From CBDCWA01 sp046048295 (GTDB taxonomy: Bacteria; Pseudomonadota; Alphaproteobacteria; Rhizobiales; Hyphomicrobiaceae), in the NCBI GenBank assembly GCA_046048295.1, contig JBJOGJ010000052.1, positions 1 to 19,092 of the forward strand: 19,092 nt of DNA, read 5' to 3'. Positions within the stretch are counted from its first letter, which is position 1. Each line of letters starts with the position of its first letter. Shown in pieces: positions 7,129 through 14,889 of the stretch. Under the pieces are notes generated by a model. It had not been told where the DNA came from. It ran no database searches and worked only from the letters and a program-made list of their open reading frames with translations. The translations under genes and the position numbers were made by a program.

Positions 7129-7794
7129 ATGACGACCAGCCAGTGGATCGAGCAGTTTCCGGGCCTGGCGCGGCTTCCCGAAGAGGTCCGCAAGGCGCTT
7201 CAGGCCAAGAGCGCGATCGTGAAGCTGCCCGTCGGCAGCCGCATTTATGGTCCGGGACAAGCGCCGGAGGCCTATCTGTTGCTGCTCGAGGGCAGCGTGC
7301 GCGTTCAGCAGGTCTCGGAGAACGGGCGGGAGATCGTGCTGTACCGGGTTGCGGCGGGCGAGAGTTGTGCGCTCACGACGGCATGCCTCATGGGATATGA
7401 GGAATACTTGGCCGAAGCGATAGCGGAAACCGACGTCCGCGCTGTCGCCATCCCGCGGAGCACATTCGACGACCTGATCGCAACTTCTGCAGGCTTTCGC
7501 CGTTTCGTCTTCACGGCCTTCAGTACGCGGGTGACGAACTTGTTCCGCATCATCGACGAGGTCGCGTTCGCGCGCATGGACATCAGGCTCGCGCAGCGCC
7601 TGCTCGAGCTCTCGCAGGGAGGCTCCAGAATTGAGACGACGCAGCAGCGCCTCGCGGCTGAGCTTGGCAGCGCCCGTGAGGTCATCAGCCGCGTCTTGTC
7701 CGAGTTCCAGCGGCGCGGCATCGTTGTGGTCTCGCGCGGCAGCATCGAGATCTCCGACCGGAGCGCCCTTGAACAGCTCGCCTCGATGCACTGA
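7129..7794 (+). CDS. Crp/Fnr family regulator with two cysteines, probable sulfide/persulfide-responsive activator
   Basis: The 221-residue protein has a cyclic-nucleotide-binding-like beta roll (about 20-115), a long dimer helix (about 120-160) and a winged helix-turn-helix (about 169-205). The recognition helix reads SAREVISRVL, placing Arg183, Glu184 and Arg188 at the CRP positions that read TGTGA, with Ser187 as in FNR. It has only two cysteines, Cys80 and Cys86, in GESCALTTACLM; the N-terminal four-cysteine cluster motif of FNR is absent, so an oxygen-labile iron-sulfur cluster is unlikely. I infer that the pair may be a thiol or persulfide switch, given the sulfide genes immediately downstream. 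The ATG at 7129 is preferred; a GTG three codons earlier is possible. It is followed by a 144-bp gap with a TGTGA-N5-TCACA dyad before the dioxygenase. Confidence 0.9.
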   Translation: MTTSQWIEQFPGLARLPEEVRKALQAKSAIVKLPVGSRIYGPGQAPEAYLLLLEGSVRVQQVSENGREIVLYRVAAGESCALTTACLMGYEEYLAEAIAETDVRAVAIPRSTFDDLIATSAGFRRFVFTAFSTRVTNLFRIIDEVAFARMDIRLAQRLLELSQGGSRIETTQQRLAAELGSAREVISRVLSEFQRRGIVVVSRGSIEISDRSALEQLASMH

Positions 7795-7811
7795 CCCGAA
7801 TTCGGGCCGCA

Positions 7812-7827
7812 GGCCGCCCCGGCGGCC
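7812..7827. terminator. GC-rich hairpin after the Crp/Fnr gene
   Basis: GGCCGCC (7812-7818) and GGCGGCC (7821-7827) form a very stable stem 17 bp past the stop codon; a perfect palindrome CCCGAATTCGGG (7795-7806) lies directly before it. No T-run follows, so termination would be partial or Rho-aided. It could separate regulator expression from the downstream operon. Confidence 0.4.
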
Positions 7828-7831
7828 GCTA

Positions 7832-7846
7832 TGTGATATTGTCACA
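7832..7846. promoter_or_regulatory. Predicted Crp/Fnr-type operator TGTGA-N5-TCACA
   Basis: The 15-bp element has perfect 5-bp arms matching the Crp half-site TGTGA, with a 5-bp spacer (consensus Crp sites have 6). The adjacent regulator carries the Arg-Glu-Arg set known to read TGTGA. The centre is near 7839; a GATAGT hexamer at 7867-7872 matches the -10 consensus at four of six positions and implies a transcription start near 7879. That puts the operator at about -40, the class II activator position. This is a prediction from sequence. Confidence 0.55.
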
Positions 7847-7938
7847 GACCCGCCGCCGCCGAGGGGGATAGTCTCCAAATTCATTCCCCTGGGTTCCATC
7901 TGAACTCTACGGAGACCCGAGCAACAGGGAGACAGCGC

Positions 7939-8826
7939 ATGACCTATCCGATCAACCCGCAGACCAAACCGGCAGTTGCGGGCTTCTACGATGCCGATAC
8001 CGCCACCATCAGCTACGTCGTCAGGGATCCCGCTTCGCAGTCCTGCGCGATCGTCGATTCGGTCATGGACATCGACTACGCCGCGGGCCGCATCAGTTAC
8101 AAGTCTGCAGACCTCCTGATCGACTACGTTCGCGCCAACAACCTCGCTGTCGAGTGGCTCATCGAGACCCATGCCCATGCCGACCATCTGTCGGCTGCGC
8201 CCTACATCCAGGCCAAGGTCGGCGGCAAGCTCGGCATCGGCGAGCACATCAAGACCGTCCAGGAAGTCTTCGGCAAGGTCTTCAACGAAGGCACGGAGTT
8301 TTGCCGCGACGGCAGCCAGTTCGATCGCCTGTTCAAGGACGGCGATACCTATCGCATCGGCAACATGCAGGCTTTCGTCATGCACACGCCCGGCCACACG
8401 CCGGCATGCACGACGCATGTCATCGGCGATGCCGCATTCGTCGGCGACACGCTCTTCATGCCGGACGGAGGCACGGCCCGCGCGGACTTCCCCGGCGGCG
8501 ACGCGCGCACCCTTTTTCGTTCCATCCGCAAGGTTCTCGAAACGCTGCCGGCGGAGACGCGTCTCTTCATGTGTCACGACTATGGTCCGGATGGCCGCGA
8601 GATCCGCTGGGAGACCACGGTCGCCGAGGAGCGGAGCTCGAACATTCATGTCCGCGACGGCGTAAGCGAGGATGAATTCGTTCGGATGCGGGAGGCGCGT
8701 GACAAGACCCTGGACATGCCGCGCCTGATCCTCCCGTCTCTGCAGGTTAACATCAATGCCGGCCACCTGCCGGAACCGGACACCAACGGGACACGCTACC
8801 TGAAACTCCCGATCGATGCCCTTTGA
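7939..8826 (+). CDS. blh: Persulfide dioxygenase (ETHE1/Blh-type metallo-beta-lactamase fold)
   Basis: The 295-residue protein oxidises glutathione persulfide to sulfite with oxygen, removing the product of sulfide:quinone oxidoreductase. The metallo-beta-lactamase motif THAHADH (77-83) supplies His78, and PGHTPAC (151-157) gives His153. Asp170 in VGDTLF completes the single-iron triad, by alignment with human ETHE1 His79/His135/Asp154. GGTARADFPGGDARTLF (177-193) is the conserved region around the persulfide dioxygenase active site. Length exceeds ETHE1 (about 250) and matches the rhizobial/Xylella Blh group. Blh elsewhere can carry an N-terminal DUF442 domain; here that domain is on the next gene product instead. 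The start has GGGAGA at proper spacing. It is the first gene after the predicted operator and 110 bp upstream of the SQR fusion. Confidence 0.9.
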   Translation: MTYPINPQTKPAVAGFYDADTATISYVVRDPASQSCAIVDSVMDIDYAAGRISYKSADLLIDYVRANNLAVEWLIETHAHADHLSAAPYIQAKVGGKLGIGEHIKTVQEVFGKVFNEGTEFCRDGSQFDRLFKDGDTYRIGNMQAFVMHTPGHTPACTTHVIGDAAFVGDTLFMPDGGTARADFPGGDARTLFRSIRKVLETLPAETRLFMCHDYGPDGREIRWETTVAEERSSNIHVRDGVSEDEFVRMREARDKTLDMPRLILPSLQVNINAGHLPEPDTNGTRYLKLPIDAL

Positions 8827-8870
8827 CGTCGAGGGGGTCCACGACGCGGCAAGTTGGCCCTGCCGTTGAC

Positions 8871-8915
8871 GCAGGCCCGGGTTCGGGTCAAGTCTCGAAA
8901 CGAACCCGGCCCTGC
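8871..8915. repeat. Long inverted repeat (15-nt arms) between blh and sqr
   Basis: The left arm GCAGGCCCGGGTTCG (8871-8885) and right arm CGAACCCGGCCCTGC (8901-8915) pair over 14 of 15 positions with one C/C mismatch, around a 15-nt loop. In RNA this is a very stable hairpin just ahead of the AGGAGG ribosome site of sqr. There is no T-run, so a role in processing, stability or translation control is likelier than termination. Confidence 0.6.
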
Positions 8916-8936
8916 AAGTGAGGAGGAGCGCTGAAA

Positions 8937-10628
8937 ATGGACCTGCGCAAGCTGACGGACGACGTCTCAGTATCGCCCCAGATCACCCCCGACGACATCC
9001 CGCAAATCAAGAATGCGGGGTTTCGCTCGATCGTTTGCCACCGGCCCGACGGTGAGGCTCCGGATCAGCCACTCTATCGCGAGGTCGAGGAGGCCGCCAG
9101 GGCCGCAGGGCTGGAGATCCGCAACCAGCCCGTCGTCTCCGGCCGCATGTCTGACCAGGACGCCGCCGAGTTCGGAAAACTGATGCAGGAACTGCCGAAG
9201 CCGCTCCTGGCTTACTGCCGAACCGGCACCCGTTCGGCCTCATTGTGGTCGCTTGCAGCTTCTGCCAACACGCCGCTTCCAGAGGTGCTATCAGCAACAC
9301 GGGCCGCCGGTTACGACATGTCGGGGATCGTTCGCCGTATAGCCAACGGCGGCAAGGCACCGACGGACCAGCCGGACTACGACTACGAGATCGTCATCGT
9401 CGGCGGCGGCGCTGCTGGCATCTCGACCGCGGCAAGCCTGCTGGCGCGCAAGTCCGACCTCGAGATCGCGATCATCGACCCAGCCGACGCACACTATTAC
9501 CAGCCGGGCTGGACGATGGTTGGCGCCGGTGTATTCGATTCATCCGTCACCGTGCATACCATGGCCTCCGTCATTCCGTCCGGCGTTCGCTGGATCAAGG
9601 CGGCGGTTACGGCATTCGAGCCCAAGGACAACTGCGTCATCCTGGAGGGCTGCCGCGTCGTAAAGTATAAGCGTCTCGTCGTATGCCCGGGCCTCAAGCT
9701 CGACTGGCACAAGGTCGAGGGGCTCGTCGAAACGCTCGGCCGCAATGGCGTGACCTCCAACTACCGCTACGATCTCGCGCCCTACACCTGGGAACTCGTC
9801 CGCAGTCTCAAGACCGGGCGGGCCGTCTTCACCCAGCCCCCGATGCCGATCAAGTGCGCGGGCGCTCCTCAGAAGGCCATGTACCTGTCTGCCGACCACT
9901 GGTATCGCTCAGGCTGCATCGATAACATCGACATCGGCTTCTACAACGCGGGTCCCGTTCTGTTCGGCGTCGCCGCCTACGTGCCTGCTCTGATGGAGTA
10001 CGTGAAGAAGTACGATGCAAAGCTGAATTTCCACCACAACCTGATCCGCATCGACGGCCCCGCCAAGAAGGCTTGGTTCAAGAAGGCGGTTCCCGACCAG
10101 CCCGAGGAAGTGGTCGAGGTGCCGTTCGACATGATCCACGTCACTCCGCCGCAATGCGCACCTGATTTCATCCGCGTCAGCCCGCTCGCCGATGCGGCGG
10201 GCTGGGTAGATGTCGACCAGGGCACGCTGCGTCACAAGACGTTCGACAACGTCTACGCCCTTGGCGATGTGTGCTCGGCGCCCAATGCGAAAACGGCGGC
10301 GGCTGCGCGCAAACAGGCCCCCGTCGTCGCCGAGAACATCGCCATCGACATGGGCCTCGCCGGCGGCCGCGCGATATACGACGGCTACGGATCTTGCCCG
10401 TTGACGGTCGAACGCGGCAAGATCGTGTTGGCCGAGTTCGGCTATGGCGGCAAGCTGCTGCCGAGTTTCCCGGCCTGGTTGATCGATGGAACCAAGCCGA
10501 CGAGGCTTGCATGGTGGCTGAAGGAGCGCATCCTGCCGCCGGTCTATTGGCACGCCATGTTGAAGGGGCGCGAATGGTTGGCGAAGCCCGCCAAGCCTGA
10601 GCCGGCAAAAGCCGAGGCGGCGGAGTAG
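8937..10628 (+). CDS. sqr: DUF442 sulfur-transferase/phosphatase-like domain fused to sulfide:quinone oxidoreductase
   Basis: The 563-residue protein has two parts. Residues 1-about 115 are a DUF442 (TIGR01244, dual-specificity-phosphatase fold) domain with CRTGTRS at 94-100; Cys94 sits in a CX5R loop and may carry sulfane sulfur. Residues 150-550 are an FAD flavoprotein with the nucleotide motif IVGGGAAGIS (154-163). Cys307 in KCAGAPQK and Cys487 in GSCPL match the two redox cysteines of human SQOR (Cys201, Cys379), marking the mitochondrial-type SQR that makes persulfide on an acceptor such as glutathione. Segment SPLADAAGWVDVD and the C-terminal KERILPPVYWHAMLKGREW are also SQOR-like. The C-terminus is amphipathic for membrane attachment. 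Electrons go to quinone, and so to the bd oxidase genes downstream. AGGAGG lies 10 nt before the ATG. The gene is 12 bp from sulP. Confidence 0.92.
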   Translation: MDLRKLTDDVSVSPQITPDDIPQIKNAGFRSIVCHRPDGEAPDQPLYREVEEAARAAGLEIRNQPVVSGRMSDQDAAEFGKLMQELPKPLLAYCRTGTRSASLWSLAASANTPLPEVLSATRAAGYDMSGIVRRIANGGKAPTDQPDYDYEIVIVGGGAAGISTAASLLARKSDLEIAIIDPADAHYYQPGWTMVGAGVFDSSVTVHTMASVIPSGVRWIKAAVTAFEPKDNCVILEGCRVVKYKRLVVCPGLKLDWHKVEGLVETLGRNGVTSNYRYDLAPYTWELVRSLKTGRAVFTQPPMPIKCAGAPQKAMYLSADHWYRSGCIDNIDIGFYNAGPVLFGVAAYVPALMEYVKKYDAKLNFHHNLIRIDGPAKKAWFKKAVPDQPEEVVEVPFDMIHVTPPQCAPDFIRVSPLADAAGWVDVDQGTLRHKTFDNVYALGDVCSAPNAKTAAAARKQAPVVAENIAIDMGLAGGRAIYDGYGSCPLTVERGKIVLAEFGYGGKLLPSFPAWLIDGTKPTRLAWWLKERILPPVYWHAMLKGREWLAKPAKPEPAKAEAAE

Positions 10629-10640
10629 GATCGGCAACAG

Positions 10641-12434
10641 GTGGCGAACTCCGGGAAAGACAGGCAGGGCCACGGCAGGTTGCCGGGGTGGCTGGCGGCG
10701 AAACTGCCGATACTGGATTGGAGCGCCACCTATAGCCGCGAGACGCTGTCGAATGATCTGCTCGCCGCGCTCATCGTTACGATCATGCTCATCCCCCAAA
10801 GCCTCGCCTACGCGATGTTGGCGGGGCTGCCGCCCGAGGTCGGGCTCTATGCGAGCATACTGCCGCTCGTTGCCTACGCGATCTTCGGCACCAGCCGCGC
10901 GCTCGCCGTCGGCCCCGTCGCGGTCGTCTCTTTGATGACGGCTTCCGCAGTCGGCAAGATTGCCGAGAGCGGCAGTGCCGATTACCTGACCGCCGCGATC
11001 CTGCTCGCCTTCATGTCCGGCCTGATGCTGATGGCGATGGGGCTTTTCCGGCTTGGCTTCCTTGCCAACTTCCTGAGCCATCCCGTGATTTCCGGCTTCA
11101 TCACCGCTTCCGGCCTCATCATCGCCGCCAGTCAGCTCAAGCATCTCCTGGGTATTGGTGCGGAAGGCGAGAACCTCGTTGCGCTGCTCGGGAGTTTGTG
11201 GAGGCACCTCGGCGATACGAGCATCTGGACGCTGTTGATTGGCGCATCGGCAACCGCATTCCTCTTTTGGTCACGCACTGGCCTGAAGCCGCTGCTTGGC
11301 AGGCATGGATGGTCGGCCAGAAGCGCCGACGTCGCGGCCAAGGCGGCGCCCGTCGCCGCGGTTGCCGCGACGACGCTCGTCACCTGGCTGTTTTCACTCG
11401 ACAAGGCAGGCGTCCGTATTGTCGGCACTATCCCACAGGGCCTCCCGCCGTTGACCATGCCGTCCCTGGACTTGTCGCTCTGGCAGCAACTCTGGCTTCC
11501 CGCACTGCTGATCTCTATCGTCGGCTTCGTCGAATCTGTTTCCGTCGCCCAGACGCTCGCCGCCAAGCGGCGCCAGCGCATCGTCCCGGACCAGGAACTC
11601 GTCGGCCTCGGCGCCGCGAACATGGCATCCTCCGTGACGGGCGGCTATCCGGTCACCGGCGGATTTGCGCGCTCCGTCGTCAACTTCGATGCCGGCGCTG
11701 AGACGCCCGCAGCCGGCGCCTACACCGCCGTCGGAATTCTTCTCGCCGCGCTCCTCCTGACGCCGCTCCTGTATTTCCTTCCGCAGGCGACGCTCGCCGC
11801 GACGATCATCGTCGCCGTGCTCTCGCTCGTCGACCTTCAGGCTCTCAAGCGCACGTTGGCCTACTCGGGCAGCGACTTCACCGCCATGGCTGCAACCATC
11901 CTCCTGACCCTGGGCTTCGGCGTCGAGACCGGCATCGTGGCCGGCGTGCTCGCCTCGATTGCGTTGCATCTCTGGCGCACCAGTCGCCCGCACTCCGCCA
12001 TCGTCGGCGTCGTGCCCGGAACGGAGCATTTTCGAAACATCGACCGCCACGCGGTCAGGACCAGCAAGAAGGTCCTCACGCTACGCATCGACGAGAGTCT
12101 GTATTTCCCCAACGCACGTTTCCTGGAGGACCGCGTGGCCGCGCTCGTCGCTGACCACCCGGGCATCGAGCACTTCGTCCTGATGTGTCCCGCCGTCAAC
12201 CACATCGACGCGAGCGCGCTCGAAAGCCTGGAGGCCATCAACCGCAACCTCAAGGACGCGGGCGTATTGTTCCATCTGTCAGAGGTCAAGGGACCCGTGA
12301 TGGACCGTCTGCAGCGGTCCCATCTGCTCGAAGAACTTACCGGCAAGGTCTTCTTGTCTCAGTACGCCGCGATGCAGGCTCTCGATCCGGAGATACTTAC
12401 AGGCGAGCCTACAGATGCGGAGCATCGCTCGTAG
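10641..12434 (+). CDS. SulP family inorganic anion transporter with STAS domain
   Basis: The 597-residue protein has the SulP layout: a short cytoplasmic N-terminus, 12-14 hydrophobic segments (about 35-430) and a C-terminal cytoplasmic STAS domain (about 450-570). The first-helix signature LIPQSLAYAMLAGLPPEVGLYAS and the later GGYPVTGGFARSVVNFDAGA are typical of sulfate permeases. The STAS segment contains NHIDASALESLE. SulP proteins move sulfate, bicarbonate or other anions, mostly inward. In this operon it could exchange the sulfite, thiosulfate or sulfate formed from sulfide, but direction and substrate are inferred. The start is GTG at 10641, 12 bp after the sqr stop, with AGGA overlapping that stop codon, which suggests coupled translation. 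It is followed after 27 bp by the oxidase subunit I gene. Confidence 0.9.
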   Translation: MANSGKDRQGHGRLPGWLAAKLPILDWSATYSRETLSNDLLAALIVTIMLIPQSLAYAMLAGLPPEVGLYASILPLVAYAIFGTSRALAVGPVAVVSLMTASAVGKIAESGSADYLTAAILLAFMSGLMLMAMGLFRLGFLANFLSHPVISGFITASGLIIAASQLKHLLGIGAEGENLVALLGSLWRHLGDTSIWTLLIGASATAFLFWSRTGLKPLLGRHGWSARSADVAAKAAPVAAVAATTLVTWLFSLDKAGVRIVGTIPQGLPPLTMPSLDLSLWQQLWLPALLISIVGFVESVSVAQTLAAKRRQRIVPDQELVGLGAANMASSVTGGYPVTGGFARSVVNFDAGAETPAAGAYTAVGILLAALLLTPLLYFLPQATLAATIIVAVLSLVDLQALKRTLAYSGSDFTAMAATILLTLGFGVETGIVAGVLASIALHLWRTSRPHSAIVGVVPGTEHFRNIDRHAVRTSKKVLTLRIDESLYFPNARFLEDRVAALVADHPGIEHFVLMCPAVNHIDASALESLEAINRNLKDAGVLFHLSEVKGPVMDRLQRSHLLEELTGKVFLSQYAAMQALDPEILTGEPTDAEHRS

Positions 12435-12461
12435 GCTCCGCCACCATCGGAGAAAGGCAAG

Positions 12462-13871
12462 ATGGACCAATTCGCAATCGACCTGGCACGGTTCCAGTTT
12501 GCGTTCACCATCTCTGCGCACATCATCTTCCCGGCCTTCTCCATCGGCCTTGCGAGTTATCTCGCCGTGCTCGAAGGCCTTTGGCTCTACACCGGCCGCG
12601 AAGTCTACATGCAGGTCTTCCGCTACTGGCTGAAGATCTTCGCCGTCGTGTTCGGCATGGGCGTCGTCTCGGGCATCGTGATGAGCTACCAGATCGGCAC
12701 CAACTGGTCCGTCTTCGCTGACAAGACCGGGCCGATACTTGGGCCGCTGATGGGCTACGAGGTGCTCTCCGCTTTCTTCCTGGAGGCGGGTTTTCTCGGC
12801 GTGATGTTGTTCGGGCTGAAGCGCGTCGGCCCGGCGTTGCACTTTTTTGCAACCCTCATGGTCGCCATCGGCACGCTGTTCTCCGCCTTCTGGATCTTGT
12901 CCGTGAACAGCTGGATGCACACCCCGGCCGGCTATGCCATGAATGAGGCCGGCCAGTTCATCCCGGCCGACTGGTGGGCCGCGATCTTCAACCCCTCGTT
13001 CCCATATCGCCTCGTTCACATGGTACTGGCGGCCTACCTGACGACGGCCTTCGTCGTCGGCGCGGTCGGCGCATGGCACCTGTTGCGGAACCGCAGTGAC
13101 GAGGCGGCCCGGCTGATGTTCTCCATGGCCATGTGGATGGCCATCCTGGTGACGCCGATCCAGATCGTCGCCGGCGACATGCATGGCCTGAACACCCTGG
13201 AGCACCAGCCGATGAAGGTTGCGGCGATGGAGGGGCACTATGAAACCCGCAAGGGCGCTCCGCTGATCCTTTTCGGACTGCCCGACAATGTTGCTGGTGA
13301 GACGCGCTATGCCATCGAGATACCGAAGCTCGGCAGCTACATCCTGACCCACGACTGGGATGGCGAGGTCAAGGGCCTGAAGGCATTCCCGCAGGAGGAC
13401 TGGCCGATGACCTGGCTCGTCTTCTGGACCTTTCGCATCATGGTGGGCATCGGGTTTCTCATGCTCGCGCTGGGTCTCTGGAGCCTTTATGCGCGCCTGA
13501 CTGCCGGCCTCGCCAATGCGCCTTGGTTGCAGCGCGCAGCCGTCCTGATGGGCCCCTCTGGTTTCGTGGCGGTGCTCGCCGGATGGATCACGACAGAGGT
13601 TGGCCGCCAGCCATGGACCGTCTATGGCCTGCTGCGAACCGCCGACAGCGCTTCGCCGATCGAAGCGCCAGCCGTCGCAGTGTCGCTCGTGCTCTTCATC
13701 ATCGTCTACTTCGCCGTCTTCGGTGCGGGTACGTACTACATCCTGCGCTTGATGAACATTGCGCCAGCAACCACCGTCGAGGGCCCGGATCCGAACCTGC
13801 CGCAGCACGCCGCAGGCATCACGCCTGGCCCACCGGCCGCCGAATTGGCTGGCCGGAACACCAAGCGCTGA
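12462..13871 (+). CDS. cydA: Cytochrome bd/CIO quinol oxidase subunit I
   Basis: The 469-residue membrane subunit carries the quinol site and three hemes. Ligands are visible by homology to E. coli CydA: His20 in AHIIFP, His186 in YRLVHMV and Met327 in FRIMVG. Conserved Glu100 and Glu108 lie in the second helix pair, and GRQPW is at 381-385. The Q-loop between the quinol-site helices (about 245-315) is short, as in the cyanide-insensitive oxidase (CioA) branch, and the protein is shorter than E. coli CydA (522). Such oxidases reduce oxygen to water without proton pumping and are known to resist sulfide and cyanide. A ribosome site GGAGAAAGG precedes the ATG. The gene follows sulP by 27 bp and precedes cydB by 13 bp. 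CioA is an equally good name. Confidence 0.95.
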   Translation: MDQFAIDLARFQFAFTISAHIIFPAFSIGLASYLAVLEGLWLYTGREVYMQVFRYWLKIFAVVFGMGVVSGIVMSYQIGTNWSVFADKTGPILGPLMGYEVLSAFFLEAGFLGVMLFGLKRVGPALHFFATLMVAIGTLFSAFWILSVNSWMHTPAGYAMNEAGQFIPADWWAAIFNPSFPYRLVHMVLAAYLTTAFVVGAVGAWHLLRNRSDEAARLMFSMAMWMAILVTPIQIVAGDMHGLNTLEHQPMKVAAMEGHYETRKGAPLILFGLPDNVAGETRYAIEIPKLGSYILTHDWDGEVKGLKAFPQEDWPMTWLVFWTFRIMVGIGFLMLALGLWSLYARLTAGLANAPWLQRAAVLMGPSGFVAVLAGWITTEVGRQPWTVYGLLRTADSASPIEAPAVAVSLVLFIIVYFAVFGAGTYYILRLMNIAPATTVEGPDPNLPQHAAGITPGPPAAELAGRNTKR

Positions 13872-13884
13872 GGAGGCAAGTGAA

Positions 13885-14889
13885 ATGGTCGTCGATCTTG
13901 CATTCGTCTGGGCCGCTTTGATCGCCTTCGCAGTCCTCGCCTACGTCGTACTCGACGGTTTCGATCTCGGCGTCGGAATACTCTTTCCCTTCATCCAGGG
14001 AACGCGTTACCGCGACCAGGCCATGAACTCCGTCGCCCCCGTGTGGGACGGCAACGAGACCTGGCTCATCCTCGGCGGCGGCGGCCTCTTCGCCGTCTTC
14101 CCGCTCGCCTACGCCGTGATCCTTCCCGCACTCTACGCGCCGATGATCGCCATGCTTCTCGGGCTCGTCCTTCGCGGCGTGGCCTTCGAGTTCCGCTGGA
14201 AGACCGAGCACGCGAAATTCGTGTGGGACTGGGCCTTCGCGGGCGGCTCAATCGCCGCCGCCCTGGCCCAGGGCATCATGCTCGGCGCGCTCATCCAGGG
14301 TATCGAGGTCGAGAACCGCGCCTATGCCGGCGGTTGGTTCGACTGGCTCACCCCCTTCAGCGTGATGACCGGTATTGCGCTCGTCGTAGGCTATGCGCTC
14401 TTGGGCGCGACATGGCTCATCTGGAAGACAGAGGGGTACGTGCAGAATCGCGCCTATGCCTTTTCCTGGGTCCTGGCCTTCGCGCTCCTGGCGGCAATTG
14501 CCGTCGTCAGCCTGTGGACGCCCTTCCTCAGTCCGGAATTCCTTGCGCGCTGGTTCTCCTGGCCGGCGATCCTGTACGTGGCGCCTGTGCCGATCCTCAC
14601 GCTCGTCGCCGGCGCCCGTCTGCTCCTTGCCGTGCATGACCGCAAGGAGGTCGAGCCGTTCCTCGCCACCCTCGCCCTGTTCTTGCTCTGCTACATCGGC
14701 CTCGCCATCAGCATGTACCCGCTGATCGTGCCCCCGGGCATCACGATCTGGGACGCTGCTGCTCCCGCATCGAGCATGGCCTTCCTGCTCGTCGGCGCGG
14801 CGATCTTGATCCCGATCATTCTAGCCTACACGGCCTATGCCTACTGGGTGTTCCGCGGCAAGGTCGACGTCCACGGAGGCTACCATTGA
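13885..14889 (+). CDS. cydB: Cytochrome bd/CIO quinol oxidase subunit II
   Basis: The 334-residue membrane protein has about eight or nine hydrophobic helices. CydB signatures are DGFDLGVG (24-31) and WDGNETWLI (54-62), followed by FPLAYAVILPALYAP and RGVAFEFRWK. Length fits CioB/CydB (about 335-380). It pairs with subunit I to form the oxidase core. The start at 13885 is chosen because AGGAGG lies 8 nt upstream and overlaps the end of cydA; the frame is open farther upstream into cydA, but those residues are an Arg/Pro-rich shadow. Its stop codon overlaps the TTG start of the following DUF2474 peptide gene by four bases. Confidence 0.95.
   Translation: MVVDLAFVWAALIAFAVLAYVVLDGFDLGVGILFPFIQGTRYRDQAMNSVAPVWDGNETWLILGGGGLFAVFPLAYAVILPALYAPMIAMLLGLVLRGVAFEFRWKTEHAKFVWDWAFAGGSIAAALAQGIMLGALIQGIEVENRAYAGGWFDWLTPFSVMTGIALVVGYALLGATWLIWKTEGYVQNRAYAFSWVLAFALLAAIAVVSLWTPFLSPEFLARWFSWPAILYVAPVPILTLVAGARLLLAVHDRKEVEPFLATLALFLLCYIGLAISMYPLIVPPGITIWDAAAPASSMAFLLVGAAILIPIILAYTAYAYWVFRGKVDVHGGYH

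Noticed and set aside
7129..7794. Oxygen-sensing FNR with an iron-sulfur cluster
   Set aside because: The needed N-terminal cysteine cluster is absent; only Cys80 and Cys86 are present.
7795..7806. CCCGAATTCGGG palindrome as an operator
   Set aside because: It directly follows the stop codon and forms part of a GC hairpin cluster, so a 3'-end role is likelier than operator function.
6361..8766. An 801-codon open frame on the reverse strand across the methyltransferase, regulator and dioxygenase genes
   Set aside because: Its translation is Arg/Ala-rich low-complexity and it lies opposite three well-supported genes; long antisense frames are common in high-GC DNA.
9909..11207. A 432-codon reverse-strand open frame opposite sqr and sulP
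   Set aside because: Gln/Arg/His-rich, motif-free sequence opposite two clear genes.
12279..13808. A 509-codon reverse-strand open frame opposite sulP and cydA
   Set aside because: Antisense to confident membrane-protein genes, with shadow-type composition and no ribosome site worth noting.
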